A DNA stretch of 64,000 bases from Alkalimonas amylolytica (GTDB lineage Bacteria; Pseudomonadota; Gammaproteobacteria; Enterobacterales; Alteromonadaceae): the NCBI RefSeq assembly GCF_900107845.1, contig NZ_FNRM01000006.1, positions 1-64,000 on the forward strand, given 5' to 3'. A program made the position numbers and the translations under genes. The notes under the pieces were generated by a model, which searched no databases, was not told the origin of the DNA, and saw only the letters and a list, made by a program, of their open reading frames with translations. Positions 19,257-28,145 of the stretch are shown here, piece after piece (the stretch's first letter is position 1; each line of letters starts with the position of its first letter).

Positions 19257-20111
19257 TTAGAGCGTGCGTTGGCCGAAGCTGATACGCCATTGACCACCAT
19301 AGTCTTTTTTGGATTGGATCTGGTTAAAGCCAGCATCTTCTAAACGCTCGCGGACAGCCCCTGCCTGCTGATAGCCATGCTCCAGTAACAGCCAGCCGCC
19401 CGGTTGCAACTGCTGCACACTGCCCGCAATTATTTGCTCAATATCGGCCAGCCCATGCTCAGCAGCCACCAAGGCGGTTTTAGGTTCAAACCTCACGTCG
19501 CCCTGCTGCAGATGCTCATCATTTGGTTCAATATAGGGAGGATTACTAACAATCAACTCAAATTGCCGTGCCCTAACGGCGGCATACCAGTTGCTCTGCA
19601 AAAAATGGCAGTTTGTCAGCTGCAAAGCAGCTTTATTGGTAGTAGCGCAGGCCACAGCTTCTGGCTGCAAATCAACACCGATCACCTGCCAGCCCGGCCG
19701 CTCTTTGGCCAGCGCCAGCGCAATGGCGCCGGTGCCGGTGCCTAAATCCAGTACTTTGGCATCTGCCGGCAGTGAGAGCTGCAGCGCTTGTTCTACCAAA
19801 ATCTCGGTATCAGCCCGTGGGATCAAGGTGGCTGGCGATACCGCCAGTTCAAAATCCCAGAAGTGCCATTGCTTCAGCACATATGCCAGCGGCGTGCCGC
19901 TTTGGCGCTGCTGTAGAATGACATCCAGCTGTTGCCGCTGCTCTGCGGTCAACGGCTGCGCGGCGTGGCTATACAAGTAGCTGTAATTGCACTGCAATAC
20001 ATGACTCAGGCAGTATTTGGCTTCGACCTCCGCTTCACCCGTGACTTGCGCCAGCACAGTGCTAGCCTGCTTTAACCAACTGGCAATGGTGCAGACGGAG
20101 TTATTCCCCAT
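19257..20111 (-). CDS. prmC: Release-factor glutamine methyltransferase
   Basis: A 284-residue SAM-dependent enzyme that methylates the GGQ glutamine of RF1 and RF2. It has an N-terminal helical domain, SAM motif VLDLGTGTGAIALALA and the catalytic VSNPPYIE. It begins three bases after the prfA stop, so the enzyme and one of its substrates are co-expressed as in E. coli hemA-prfA-prmC. Confidence 0.96.
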   Translation of the reverse strand: MGNNSVCTIASWLKQASTVLAQVTGEAEVEAKYCLSHVLQCNYSYLYSHAAQPLTAEQRQQLDVILQQRQSGTPLAYVLKQWHFWDFELAVSPATLIPRADTEILVEQALQLSLPADAKVLDLGTGTGAIALALAKERPGWQVIGVDLQPEAVACATTNKAALQLTNCHFLQSNWYAAVRARQFELIVSNPPYIEPNDEHLQQGDVRFEPKTALVAAEHGLADIEQIIAGSVQQLQPGGWLLLEHGYQQAGAVRERLEDAGFNQIQSKKDYGGQWRISFGQRTL

Positions 20112-20114
20112 GAT

Positions 20115-21203
20115 TTAGTTGTCTTCGGACATGGCAGCCAGCAAATCGGCCTGATGCTCTTGTCGAATCGGTTCCAGCACCAGCTCCAGGCTGCCCTCCA
20201 TGATTTCACTCAACCGGTACAAGGTGAGGTTGATGCGATGATCGGTCAGTCGGCCTTGCGGGAAGTTGTAGGTTCGAATACGCTCTGAGCGATCGCCACT
20301 GCCTACCAGCAAGCGGCGGGTCGACTCTTCGGACAAACGGCGCTTTTCATCTTCAGCGGCCTGAATACGCGATTGCAACATGCTCATCGCTTTGGCACGG
20401 TTTTTATGCTGTGAGCGCTCTTCCTGACACTCCACCACAATACCGGTTGGTAAATGCGTTAAACGAATGGCCGAGTCAGTCCGGTTGACGTGCTGACCAC
20501 CGGCCCCGGATGCGCGGAAGGTATCGACCCGTAAATCGGCCGGGTTGATTTCAATGGCGTCGCTTTCCGGAATTTCCGGCATCACCGCCACAGTACAGGC
20601 GGAAGTATGCACCCGGCCTTGCGACTCGGTCGCCGGCACCCGCTGCACCCGATGACCACCGGATTCAAACTTCATGGTGCCATAAACGCCCTCACCGGAT
20701 AAATGCGCGATGATTTCTTTGTATCCACCGTGCTCACCTTCACTGGCACTCATCACCTCAAGCCGCCAGCCGCGGTTTTCCGCAAACCGACTGTACATAC
20801 GAAATAAATCCCCGGCAAAAATTGCCGCTTCATCACCACCGGCACCAGCCCGGATTTCCAAAAAGCAGTTGCTGCTGTCATTCGGATCTTTCGGTAACAT
20901 CAGAATTTGCAGTTCAGCCTGCAGCGCTTCGAGTTGCTGCTTTAGCTCTTTGAACTCATCCTGTGCCATCTCACGCACGTCAGGATCACTGTCCTGCAGC
21001 ATCAGCTCAGTGTCTTTTAACCCTTGCTCCACCTGTTGGTAGTGCGAAAAAGCTTTGCTGACATCTTCCAGTTGACTGTATTCTTTCGACAACTCGCGAA
21101 AACGCTCCTGATTGGCGATGATGCTGGCGTCACTGAGCAGCGCCTGAACTTCTTCGTAGCGCTCTGTCAAGGCTTCCAGCTTGCCGTATACCGATGCTTT
21201 CAT
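20115..21203 (-). CDS. prfA: Peptide chain release factor 1
   Basis: A 362-residue factor that terminates at UAA and UAG. The catalytic GGQ is at 235-237 within [12 protein letters not shown], and the stop-codon-recognition region has [15 protein letters not shown], containing the PAT-type motif of RF1. AAGGAA precedes the ATG. It lies between hemA and prmC. Confidence 0.97.
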   Translation of the reverse strand: MKASVYGKLEALTERYEEVQALLSDASIIANQERFRELSKEYSQLEDVSKAFSHYQQVEQGLKDTELMLQDSDPDVREMAQDEFKELKQQLEALQAELQILMLPKDPNDSSNCFLEIRAGAGGDEAAIFAGDLFRMYSRFAENRGWRLEVMSASEGEHGGYKEIIAHLSGEGVYGTMKFESGGHRVQRVPATESQGRVHTSACTVAVMPEIPESDAIEINPADLRVDTFRASGAGGQHVNRTDSAIRLTHLPTGIVVECQEERSQHKNRAKAMSMLQSRIQAAEDEKRRLSEESTRRLLVGSGDRSERIRTYNFPQGRLTDHRINLTLYRLSEIMEGSLELVLEPIRQEHQADLLAAMSEDN

Positions 21204-21239
21204 GATGACTGTGGTTCCTTGGGAAAATCCGGCTCTGAA

Positions 21240-22487
21240 TCAGAGGTCGAGTAAAATGTTAATCAGCCTTTGCGGCTCAAGTTGGTCATCCTGCACCAAC
21301 TGACGGATGGCCTTGGTCGGGCTGTGCATCAGGCGGTTGCTAAGACGGTTGGCCAGCTCGGCCATGACTTTTTCCGGCTCCTGGCCGGCTACCAGTTGAT
21401 TGGCTGCTTTGGCCAACAACTCGTTTTTAATCTGTTCGCACTGTTGGCGATAATCCCGCACCCAGTCGACATTGCCCTGCAGCAATTGCCACTGCTGAAA
21501 CTCCGCCACGCCCAGACCAATCATCTGCTCAGCCTGCTGCGCTGCCTGCTGGCGCGATTCCATATTCTGCGCAATGATAGTCTGCAAATCGTCCACCGTG
21601 TACAGGTACGCATCATCCAGCTCTGCAACCTGGGCTTCAATATCACGCGGCACCGCCAAATCAACCAGAAACATCGGCTTGTGTTTACGCACTTTCAGCG
21701 CTTGTTCTACCATGCCTTTGCCAATAATAGGCAGGGTACTGGCAGTGGAACTTATCACCACATCAGCGCGGCCGAGCACCGCAGGCACCTGTGATAAGGT
21801 CACCACTTCGGCACCAAAAGCTTCAGCCAGTGCCAAGCCACGCTCGTAGGTCCGGTTGGCTACTGTTAGCTTACTGGCACCCTGCTCTTTTAAGTGACGC
21901 GCGACCAACTCGATGGTTTCACCGGCGCCAATCAACAGCACCGAGACTTTATCCAAGCGGCCAAATATTTGTTTTGCCAGGCTGACGGCGACAAAGGCAA
22001 CCGATACCGCATTGGCACCAATCTCCGTTTCCGTGCGAACCTGCTTGGCAATGGCAAAGGTTTTTTGAAACAAACGCTCAAACTGCGGATTGATGGTACC
22101 GGCTTGGCGCGATTGGTTGTAGGCTTGTTTTACCTGGCCGAGGATTTGCGGCTCACCCAACACCAGCGAATCCAGCCCGGCTGCCACCCGCATCAGGTGT
22201 GTTGCTGCATCCTGCTGCTGATACAGATATAAATGCGGCTGCAGTAATTGGCTGTCTAATTGATGAAATTCACTCAACCAGGCAATCACCTGTTCCGCTT
22301 GCTCGGTGGAACCGTTAAAATACAACTCAGTTCGATTGCAAGTAGACAGGATCACCGCATCGGTGACATTCGCCACGGTAGCCAGCTCACGCAGCGCCTG
22401 CGGCACCTGTTCAGGTGCAAAAGCCACTTGTTCACGCAGTGCCACTGGTGCTGTTTTGTGATTAATGCCTAATGCGTAAATGGCCAT
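21240..22487 (-). CDS. hemA: Glutamyl-tRNA reductase
   Basis: A 415-residue enzyme reducing Glu-tRNA to glutamate-1-semialdehyde, first step of C5 tetrapyrrole synthesis. The catalytic-Cys region STCNRTELYF, NADPH region VLLIGAGETIELVARHL and C-terminal dimerisation helix are present. It begins near a short region divergent from lolB and leads hemA-prfA-prmC, 36 bases before prfA. Confidence 0.97.
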   Translation of the reverse strand: MAIYALGINHKTAPVALREQVAFAPEQVPQALRELATVANVTDAVILSTCNRTELYFNGSTEQAEQVIAWLSEFHQLDSQLLQPHLYLYQQQDAATHLMRVAAGLDSLVLGEPQILGQVKQAYNQSRQAGTINPQFERLFQKTFAIAKQVRTETEIGANAVSVAFVAVSLAKQIFGRLDKVSVLLIGAGETIELVARHLKEQGASKLTVANRTYERGLALAEAFGAEVVTLSQVPAVLGRADVVISSTASTLPIIGKGMVEQALKVRKHKPMFLVDLAVPRDIEAQVAELDDAYLYTVDDLQTIIAQNMESRQQAAQQAEQMIGLGVAEFQQWQLLQGNVDWVRDYRQQCEQIKNELLAKAANQLVAGQEPEKVMAELANRLSNRLMHSPTKAIRQLVQDDQLEPQRLINILLDL

Positions 22488-22569
22488 TCACCTGTAATAA
22501 CCTTGATATTGAAGGGGCGAATTGTACGAAAAACCCCAGGTTAATAAAAGCTCAGACGAGGACTTTCGT

Positions 22570-23172
22570 GTGCCAATAGCCGTAAAAAGCCTGTTTACCC
22601 TATTATTGCTGACGCTGATGCTCAGTGGTTGTAGCATAAAACCCCAAACTGATGGCCCAATACTCTCGGCCAAGCAACGGCTGGAGCGGATTGAGCAGCT
22701 GCAGCACTTTGAGCTAACCGCCACCATGGGCATTCGCAGCCCGGCCGATAATGTTAGCGGCAGTCTGCACTGGCAGCAGCAGGGCGAAGACTACCAGGCC
22801 CGGATGACCAATTTTCTTGGCATTCGTATTTTTAGCCTGGCAAGCAGCGCTGGCAGCACCCGCTTGCAAGTGCAGGGCGAAGATTACCAAGCCAGTAATA
22901 GCACGGAGCTGATGCTGGCGCTGACTGGCTGGAGCCTGCCGCTGGACGATATGTCGTTGTGGCTTAAAGGCCTGGCTGGCGACAATGCCAGCGCCAAAGA
23001 ATACGATGCGCTTGGCCGTTTAATTGCGTTCGAATTGTTGGATCGCAGTGGCTACCGCTGGCAGGTGCGCTATCAACGCTTTTTCCCCGATGGCCTGGCC
23101 CTGCCCAGGAACATCGAAGTGCAATCGGATGATTTTCATATCAAGCTGGTGATCCGGAGCTGGCAACTATGA
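22570..23172 (+). CDS. lolB: Outer-membrane lipoprotein insertion protein LolB (GTG start)
   Basis: A 200-residue lipoprotein receptor that takes lipoproteins from LolA and inserts them in the outer membrane. The signal ends in lipobox LSGC, making Cys21 the probable acylated residue. GTG at 22570 was chosen because GAGGA lies seven bases upstream (22558-22562) and a normal lipoprotein signal begins there; an in-frame ATG at 22522 adds 16 charged residues. Its stop overlaps the ispE start by four bases. Confidence 0.93.
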   Translation: MPIAVKSLFTLLLLTLMLSGCSIKPQTDGPILSAKQRLERIEQLQHFELTATMGIRSPADNVSGSLHWQQQGEDYQARMTNFLGIRIFSLASSAGSTRLQVQGEDYQASNSTELMLALTGWSLPLDDMSLWLKGLAGDNASAKEYDALGRLIAFELLDRSGYRWQVRYQRFFPDGLALPRNIEVQSDDFHIKLVIRSWQL

Positions 23173-24017
23173 GTGCCCAACTCAGCTTGCCGGCCGTGGC
23201 TAAACTGAATTTATTTTTACACATCACCGGGCGCAGAGCCGATGGCTATCATGAGCTGCAAAGTATTTTTCAGCTGCTGGATTATGGCGATACCCTGCAT
23301 TTTTCAGTCCTTCCCAGCGCAGAGCTCACCTTAAGCTGCAATCAGGCTGAGCTGGTGACCGAGGACAATCTGGTGCTAAAAGCCGCGCGTTTATTGCAGC
23401 GTACCACCGGCTGTACTCAGGGTGCACGGATCCAACTGGAGAAACGATTGCCCATGGGCGGCGGCCTGGGGGGCGGATCTTCCGATGCCGCCACCACCCT
23501 GTTGGCGCTGAACCAGCTGTGGCAACTGGAACTGAACCAGCAGCAACTGGCCAGGCTCGGCTTGCAACTGGGCGCCGATGTGCCCGTTTTTGTGCAGGGT
23601 TACACGGCGTTTGCCGAAGGCGTCGGTGAACATCTTACGCCGATTGCACTGCCCGAACGCTGGTACCTGGTCGCCACACCAGATTGCCATATTTCCACCA
23701 AAGAAATATTTCAACACCCTGATTTGCCAAGAGATACAGCCAAAATCAGCCGGCAGCAAGTACTGGAGTCGGAGTGGCGTAACGACTGCGAGCCACTGGT
23801 CAGTCAGCTCTATCCGAATGTTGCATTCACCTTACAGTGGTTGTTAGAATACGCCCCAAGCCGCATGACAGGGACCGGAGCCAGTGTGTTCGCCGCGTTT
23901 TCTGATCGTTTGCAAGCGGAAGCTGCTCTGCGCAACTTGCCCCCGTTCTGTCGGGGCTTTGTTGCCAGAGGGGTCAATGAGTCGCCAACCCTGGCTGCTC
24001 TGGCCGCGTTTAGGTAA
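23169..24017 (+). CDS. ispE: 4-diphosphocytidyl-2-C-methyl-D-erythritol kinase
   Basis: A 282-residue GHMP kinase in the non-mevalonate isoprenoid pathway. The ATP loop PMGGGLGGGSSDAA spans 95-108, and the N-terminal AKLNLFLHI and C-terminal MTGTGASVFA match the family. It is translationally coupled to lolB by an ATGA overlap and precedes prs, a conserved gammaproteobacterial order. Confidence 0.96.
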   Translation: MSAQLSLPAVAKLNLFLHITGRRADGYHELQSIFQLLDYGDTLHFSVLPSAELTLSCNQAELVTEDNLVLKAARLLQRTTGCTQGARIQLEKRLPMGGGLGGGSSDAATTLLALNQLWQLELNQQQLARLGLQLGADVPVFVQGYTAFAEGVGEHLTPIALPERWYLVATPDCHISTKEIFQHPDLPRDTAKISRQQVLESEWRNDCEPLVSQLYPNVAFTLQWLLEYAPSRMTGTGASVFAAFSDRLQAEAALRNLPPFCRGFVARGVNESPTLAALAAFR

Positions 24018-24040
24018 TGCCGCATCTATTACCATCAGGG

Positions 24041-24057
24041 CCCTGCTTGTGGCAGGG
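24041..24057 (+). terminator. Hairpin between ispE and prs
   Basis: CCCTGC pairs with GCAGGG around TTGTG. A U tract does not follow, so it may only modulate transcription into prs or shape its leader. Confidence 0.35.
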
Positions 24058-24101
24058 TCAAAACTGTTTAACCGGACTCCAACTGCCCTGAGGATCCTAC
24101 C

Positions 24102-25046
24102 GTGCCCGATATGAAGGTTTTTGCTGGTAACGCCATACCAGAACTCGCAAGCAAAATTGCCAGCCGACTCTACATCAAATTAGGTGATGCCGATGTTGGC
24201 CGTTTCAGCGATGGCGAAGTCAGCGTCATGATCAATGAAAATGTCCGTGGCTCCGACGTTTTCATCATTCAGTCCACCTGTGCGCCAACCAATGACAATC
24301 TGATGGAACTGATCGTGATGGTGGATGCATTACGTCGTGCTTCTGCCGGCCGGATCACTGCGGTGCTACCTTACTTTGGTTATGCTCGCCAGGATCGTCG
24401 GGTCCGTTCTGCCCGGGTGCCTATTACCGCCAAAGTCGTGGCTGATTTTCTGTCGAGCGTTGGAGTGGATCGGGTACTGACCGTGGACCTTCATGCCGAG
24501 CAGATCCAGGGTTTCTTTGATGTGCCGGTCGATAACGTCTTTGCCAGCCCGGTGCTGCTGGAAGATATGCGCAAGCAGGATTTGCAATCACCGGTGGTGG
24601 TTTCACCGGATATCGGTGGCGTAGTCCGGGCCCGAGCTGTCGCCAAGCTGTTGAACGATGCCGATTTAGCCATCATCGACAAACGTCGCCCTAAAGCCAA
24701 TGTGTCGCAAGTGATGCACATCATCGGTGATGTGAAGGATCGCGACTGTATTCTGGTCGATGATATGATTGATACCGGCGGCACCCTGTGCAAAGCCGCT
24801 GAAGCACTGAAAGAGCAAGGCGCCAAGCGGGTGTTTGCCTACGCCACCCACCCGGTGTTCTCCGGCAATGCGCCACAAATCATTGCCAACTCGGTGATCG
24901 ATGAACTGATCGTGACCGATACCATTCCACTCAGTGCTGAGATGAAGAAAGTCGCCAAAGTGCGCCAGCTGTCGCTAAGCGAGATGATGGCCGAGTGCAT
25001 TCGCCGCATCAGCAATGAAGAATCCATTTCGTCGATGTTTGATTAA
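24102..25046 (+). CDS. prs: Ribose-phosphate pyrophosphokinase (GTG start)
   Basis: A 314-residue enzyme making PRPP from ribose-5-phosphate and ATP. It begins with GTG encoding the near-invariant [12 protein letters not shown]. coli prs also uses GTG. Conserved [18 protein letters not shown] and the PRPP-loop DDMIDTGGT are present. Its product feeds Gpt and other salvage reactions encoded elsewhere in the window. It follows ispE after 84 bases and ends in a strong terminator. Confidence 0.97.
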   Translation: MPDMKVFAGNAIPELASKIASRLYIKLGDADVGRFSDGEVSVMINENVRGSDVFIIQSTCAPTNDNLMELIVMVDALRRASAGRITAVLPYFGYARQDRRVRSARVPITAKVVADFLSSVGVDRVLTVDLHAEQIQGFFDVPVDNVFASPVLLEDMRKQDLQSPVVVSPDIGGVVRARAVAKLLNDADLAIIDKRRPKANVSQVMHIIGDVKDRDCILVDDMIDTGGTLCKAAEALKEQGAKRVFAYATHPVFSGNAPQIIANSVIDELIVTDTIPLSAEMKKVAKVRQLSLSEMMAECIRRISNEESISSMFD

Positions 25047-25068
25047 GCACATCTCGATGCAGTGACAG

Positions 25069-25091
25069 AAGGCACCTCAGGGTGCCTTTTT
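25069..25091 (+). terminator. Terminator of prs
   Basis: AAGGCACC and GGTGCCTT form an eight-pair stem around TCAG, followed by T residues. Confidence 0.88.
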
Positions 25092-25093
25092 CA

Positions 25094-25122
25094 TTGCGCG
25101 CTGATTCTTCGGGTGGTATTAT
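25094..25122 (+). promoter_or_regulatory. Probable rplY promoter
   Basis: A weak -35 TTGCGC (25094-25099), 17-base spacer and TATTAT (25117-25122) are followed by the GC-rich discriminator GTCGCGCCC, as expected for ribosomal-protein genes. It begins just after the prs terminator. Confidence 0.6.
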
Positions 25123-25128
25123 GTCGCG

Positions 25129-25176
25129 CCCCTTCAGGGGGTGAACGTCCCACAGTCTGGTCGCGGGCTGTGGAAC
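25129..25176 (+). promoter_or_regulatory. Structured rplY 5' leader
   Basis: Two hairpins can form before the rplY ribosome-binding site: CCCC/GGGG near 25129-25141, and a longer one with CCACAG (25150-25155) pairing CTGTGG (25168-25173), extended by GT/AC. It may be an L25 autoregulatory leader; no covariance support was available. Confidence 0.4.
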
Positions 25177-25200
25177 CTTATGAATTATTGGAGAAAGCCC

Positions 25201-25824
25201 ATGTCTGACGCAATTTATACATTAGATGCTGAAGTCCGGACTGACCTGGGGAAAGGTGCGAGCCGCCGCCTGCGTCACGAGGATAAAGTACCAGCCATCA
25301 TTTACGGTGGTCACAAAGATGCTCTGTCAATCACGTTAGAGCACTCTAAGCTTTTGAAAGCACAAAGCTTTGAATCTTTCTACTCGCACATTCTGACCCT
25401 GAATGTCGGCAAAGAAAAGATCCAGGCCATCGTCAAAGATATGCAGCGTCACCCGTTCAAGCCAAAAATCCTGCACGTCGATTTCCAACGTGTTGAAGCT
25501 GGCCATGAACTGCACACCACTGTGCCTCTGCACTTCCTGAACGAAGACGTTGCCATCAAGAAAGGCGGTGTGGTTGTTCACGGTGCCAACGAAGTAGAAA
25601 TCAACGTGCTGCCAAAAGATCTGCCTGAGTTCATCGAAGTTGATCTGAGCAATGTTGAAATCGGTCAGACCATCCACTTGTCTGATCTGGTTGCCCCGAA
25701 AGGCGTTACCTTCACTCAGTTGACCAAAGGCGAAGGCCATGACCTGGCTGTCGTTTCTGTCAACAAACCTGCTGGTAAAGCAGTAGATACTGACGAAGGT
25801 GAAGCAGCCGAATCTGCTGAGTAA
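25201..25824 (+). CDS. rplY: 50S ribosomal protein L25/Ctc
   Basis: A 207-residue long-form (Ctc/TL5-type) L25 that binds 5S rRNA. The N-terminal L25 domain covers ~1-95; a C-terminal beta domain follows, and the tail is acidic ([13 protein letters not shown]). The start at 25201 has GGAGA upstream; an in-frame extension to 25141 is unlike L25 and overlaps the leader. Its stop overlaps the pth start by one base (TAATG), indicating translational coupling. Confidence 0.95.
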   Translation: MSDAIYTLDAEVRTDLGKGASRRLRHEDKVPAIIYGGHKDALSITLEHSKLLKAQSFESFYSHILTLNVGKEKIQAIVKDMQRHPFKPKILHVDFQRVEAGHELHTTVPLHFLNEDVAIKKGGVVVHGANEVEINVLPKDLPEFIEVDLSNVEIGQTIHLSDLVAPKGVTFTQLTKGEGHDLAVVSVNKPAGKAVDTDEGEAAESAE

Positions 25825-26420
25825 TGTCACAGCCGATCCAGCTGATCGTGGGCCTGGGTAATCCAGGCCCCGAATACAGCCAGACCAGACACAATGCCGG
25901 CGCCTGGTTTGTAGAACAACTGGCACGACAGGCTCAGACGTCGCTAAAACATGAGCCCAAATACTTTGGTGATATAGCCCGTATTCCATTGGCTGGTCAC
26001 GATATCAAACTGCTTATCCCCACCACCTTTATGAATTTAAGCGGCAAAGCCGTGCAGGCCGTGGCGCAGTTTTATAAAATCCCCACCGAGCACATCTTAG
26101 TCGCGCACGATGAAATGGCGCTGCCGCCAGGGGTTGCCCGTTTTAAACTCGGAGGCGGTCACGCCGGTCACAATGGCTTAAAAGACACCACAGCACGGCT
26201 GGCCAATGATGCCAACTTTTTGCGGTTACGGCTTGGTATTGGCCATCCGGGGGATAAACACAAAGTTACCGGCTATGTGCTTGGCAAAGCACCAGCCAGT
26301 GAGCAAACACTAATCGAAGCCAGTATTGATGAGGCATTGCGTTGTCTGCCAATACTGTTGAAGGATGGCCTGGTCAAAGCGCAAAGCCGTTTGCATAGTT
26401 TTCAGGCCACCACCGCGTAA
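25824..26420 (+). CDS. pth: Peptidyl-tRNA hydrolase
   Basis: A 198-residue enzyme releasing peptides from peptidyl-tRNA dropped by stalled ribosomes. The opening [20 protein letters not shown] contains the catalytic His, and FMNLSGKAV and [12 protein letters not shown] are conserved. It overlaps rplY by one base and precedes ychF, a common gammaproteobacterial order. Confidence 0.97.
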   Translation: MSQPIQLIVGLGNPGPEYSQTRHNAGAWFVEQLARQAQTSLKHEPKYFGDIARIPLAGHDIKLLIPTTFMNLSGKAVQAVAQFYKIPTEHILVAHDEMALPPGVARFKLGGGHAGHNGLKDTTARLANDANFLRLRLGIGHPGDKHKVTGYVLGKAPASEQTLIEASIDEALRCLPILLKDGLVKAQSRLHSFQATTA

Positions 26421-26457
26421 CTGGCAGCATGTCGCTGCACAACGATAGGACACTGTC

Positions 26458-27549
26458 ATGGGATTTAAATGTGGAATCGTCGGCTTACCGAATGTTGGTA
26501 AATCAACCTTGTTCAATGCACTGACCAAAGCCGGTATAGAAGCGGCCAACTTTCCGTTTTGTACCATTGAGCCCAATACCGGCGTGGTACCGGTACCGGA
26601 TCAGCGCCTGAACCAGCTGGCCGACATCGTTAAGCCACAGCGGGTGATCCCTACCACCATGGAATTTGTCGACATTGCTGGCCTGGTCAAAGGCGCTTCC
26701 AAAGGTGAAGGCCTTGGCAACAAATTTCTGGCCAATATCCGCGAAACCGACGCCATCGGTCATGTAGTGCGCTGTTTTGATGACGACAACATCATCCATG
26801 TCGCCGGCAAAGTCGACCCGGCCGATGACATTGATACCATCAATATGGAGCTGGTACTGGCTGATATGGAAAGCGCCGAACGGGCCATGCTGCGGGTTGG
26901 TAAAAAAGCCAAATCGGGCGACAAAGACGCCAAGGCCGAGTTAGATGTACTGGCCAAGGTGAAGGCGCATCTGGAGGAAGGTCTGACCCTGCGCCAACTG
27001 GCACTGGAGCCGGAAGAAGTGGCCCTGGTAAGCTACATGAACTTCCTGACCATCAAGCCAACCATGTACATCGCCAATGTCACCGAAGACGGCTTTGAGA
27101 ACAACCCTTACCTTGATATCGTGCTTGACATTGCTGCCAAAGAAGACGCCATTGTGGTACCGGTTTGCGCCGCCATTGAATCGGAAATTGCCGAACTGGA
27201 AGACGACGAAAAAGCCGAATTTATGGCCGATCTTGGCCTGGAAGAACCCGGCTTGAACCGGGTGATCCGCGGCGGCTACTCGCTGCTGAGTCTGCAAACT
27301 TATTTCACCGCCGGTGTAAAAGAAGTTCGGGCCTGGACCGTTGCCATTGGCGCCAGCGCACCGAAAGCTGCCGGCGTCATCCATACCGACTTTGAAAAAG
27401 GCTTTATCCGCGCGGAAGTGATTGGCTTTGACGACTTTATTGCCTGCAAGGGTGAAGCCGGTGCCAAAGAGGCTGGCAAGCTGCGGGTGGAAGGCAAAAA
27501 TTACATTGTAAAAGATGGCGATGTGATGCATTTCCTGTTTAATGTGTAA
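26458..27549 (+). CDS. ychF: Redox-regulated ATPase YchF
   Basis: A 363-residue Obg-family nucleotidase. The P-loop [14 protein letters not shown] is near the N terminus; [19 protein letters not shown] is the switch region. IANVTED replaces the usual GTPase NKxD, consistent with the ATP preference of YchF. A coiled-coil insert and C-terminal TGS domain (~280-360) follow. It is 37 bases after pth. Confidence 0.97.
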   Translation: MGFKCGIVGLPNVGKSTLFNALTKAGIEAANFPFCTIEPNTGVVPVPDQRLNQLADIVKPQRVIPTTMEFVDIAGLVKGASKGEGLGNKFLANIRETDAIGHVVRCFDDDNIIHVAGKVDPADDIDTINMELVLADMESAERAMLRVGKKAKSGDKDAKAELDVLAKVKAHLEEGLTLRQLALEPEEVALVSYMNFLTIKPTMYIANVTEDGFENNPYLDIVLDIAAKEDAIVVPVCAAIESEIAELEDDEKAEFMADLGLEEPGLNRVIRGGYSLLSLQTYFTAGVKEVRAWTVAIGASAPKAAGVIHTDFEKGFIRAEVIGFDDFIACKGEAGAKEAGKLRVEGKNYIVKDGDVMHFLFNV

Positions 27550-27609
27550 GCAACTGGCGAAACTATCCACAAGCCGTGTGTTGCTTTGTGTATAAAAACA
27601 GCAAACGGG

Positions 27610-27656
27610 CTTTGGCAGCCAGCATAATTTGCAAAAAACGGTTGACGCTGCCAAAG
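27610..27656. repeat. Inverted repeat overlapping the tRNA promoter
   Basis: CTTTGGCAGC (27610-27619) and GCTGCCAAAG (27647-27656) are perfect ten-base arms. The right arm overlaps the -35 and spacer of the tRNA cluster promoter. There is no U tract, so it is not a standard ychF terminator. It may be an operator or a structure in the ychF 3' RNA. Confidence 0.6.
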
Positions 27657-27670
27657 CAGATACGGATAAT
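27642..27670 (+). promoter_or_regulatory. Promoter of the Met-Leu-Gln-Gln tRNA cluster
   Basis: TTGACG (27642-27647), a 17-base spacer and GATAAT (27665-27670) precede the first tRNA by 30 bases. A GC-rich ACGCGCC discriminator follows. Confidence 0.8.
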
Positions 27671-27700
27671 ACGCGCCACTTGCTGAAGACAAGTTAACGT

Positions 27701-27777
27701 GGCTACATAGCTCAGCTGGTTAGAGCACAGCACTCATAATGCTGGGGTCGCAGGTTCGATTCCCGCTGTAGCCACCA
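27701..27777 (+). tRNA. tRNA-Met, elongator (anticodon CAT)
   Basis: A 77-base cloverleaf with encoded CCA. The acceptor GGCTACA pairs with TGTAGCC; the anticodon loop in AGCACTCATAATGCT reads CAT. The fully paired acceptor end argues against an initiator tRNA. An ATA-reading tRNA-Ile2 with CAT cannot be excluded without identity-element scoring. Confidence 0.93.
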
Positions 27778-27800
27778 CTTTACTTCTTCAGGTACATATC

Positions 27801-27885
27801 GCGGAAGTGGCGGAATTGGTAGACGCACTGGATTTAGGTTCCAGCGCCGCAAGGTGTGAGAGTTCGAGTCTCTCCTTCCGCACCA
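27801..27885 (+). tRNA. tRNA-Leu (anticodon TAG)
   Basis: An 85-base class II tRNA with encoded CCA and long variable arm. The anticodon arm CTGGATTTAGGTTCCAG reads TAG. It is the second gene of the four-tRNA transcript. Confidence 0.96.
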
Positions 27886-27912
27886 AATGTACCAGGCAAG
27901 GAGAAACATTGC

Positions 27913-27987
27913 AGGGGTGTAGCCAAGCGGTAAGGCAGCGGGTTTTGATCCCGCCATGCCCAGGTTCGAATCCTGGCACCCCTGCCA
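27913..27987 (+). tRNA. tRNA-Gln (anticodon TTG), copy 1
   Basis: A 75-base gene with encoded CCA. The acceptor AGGGGTG/CACCCCT is complete and the loop in GCGGGTTTTGATCCCGC reads TTG. It is identical to the next copy. Confidence 0.96.
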
Positions 27988-28017
27988 TTTCTCTTTCTCC
28001 GGTTGTAAATCCTTGTT

Positions 28018-28092
28018 AGGGGTGTAGCCAAGCGGTAAGGCAGCGGGTTTTGATCCCGCCATGCCCAGGTTCGAATCCTGGCACCCCTGCCA
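28018..28092 (+). tRNA. tRNA-Gln (anticodon TTG), copy 2
   Basis: A 75-base gene identical to the copy at 27913, separated by 30 bases. It is last in the transcript; the short gap before convergent ubiF has no clear strong terminator. Confidence 0.96.
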
Positions 28093-28145
28093 TTCTCAGC
28101 GACTTTAACACGACAAATCCTACCATAATATTAGATAACGACTGC

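Noticed and set aside
27712-28062. Antisense frames with repeated KPAALPLGY-like peptides
   Set aside because: They are translations across tRNA-Met, tRNA-Leu and two tRNA-Gln genes, not protein genes.
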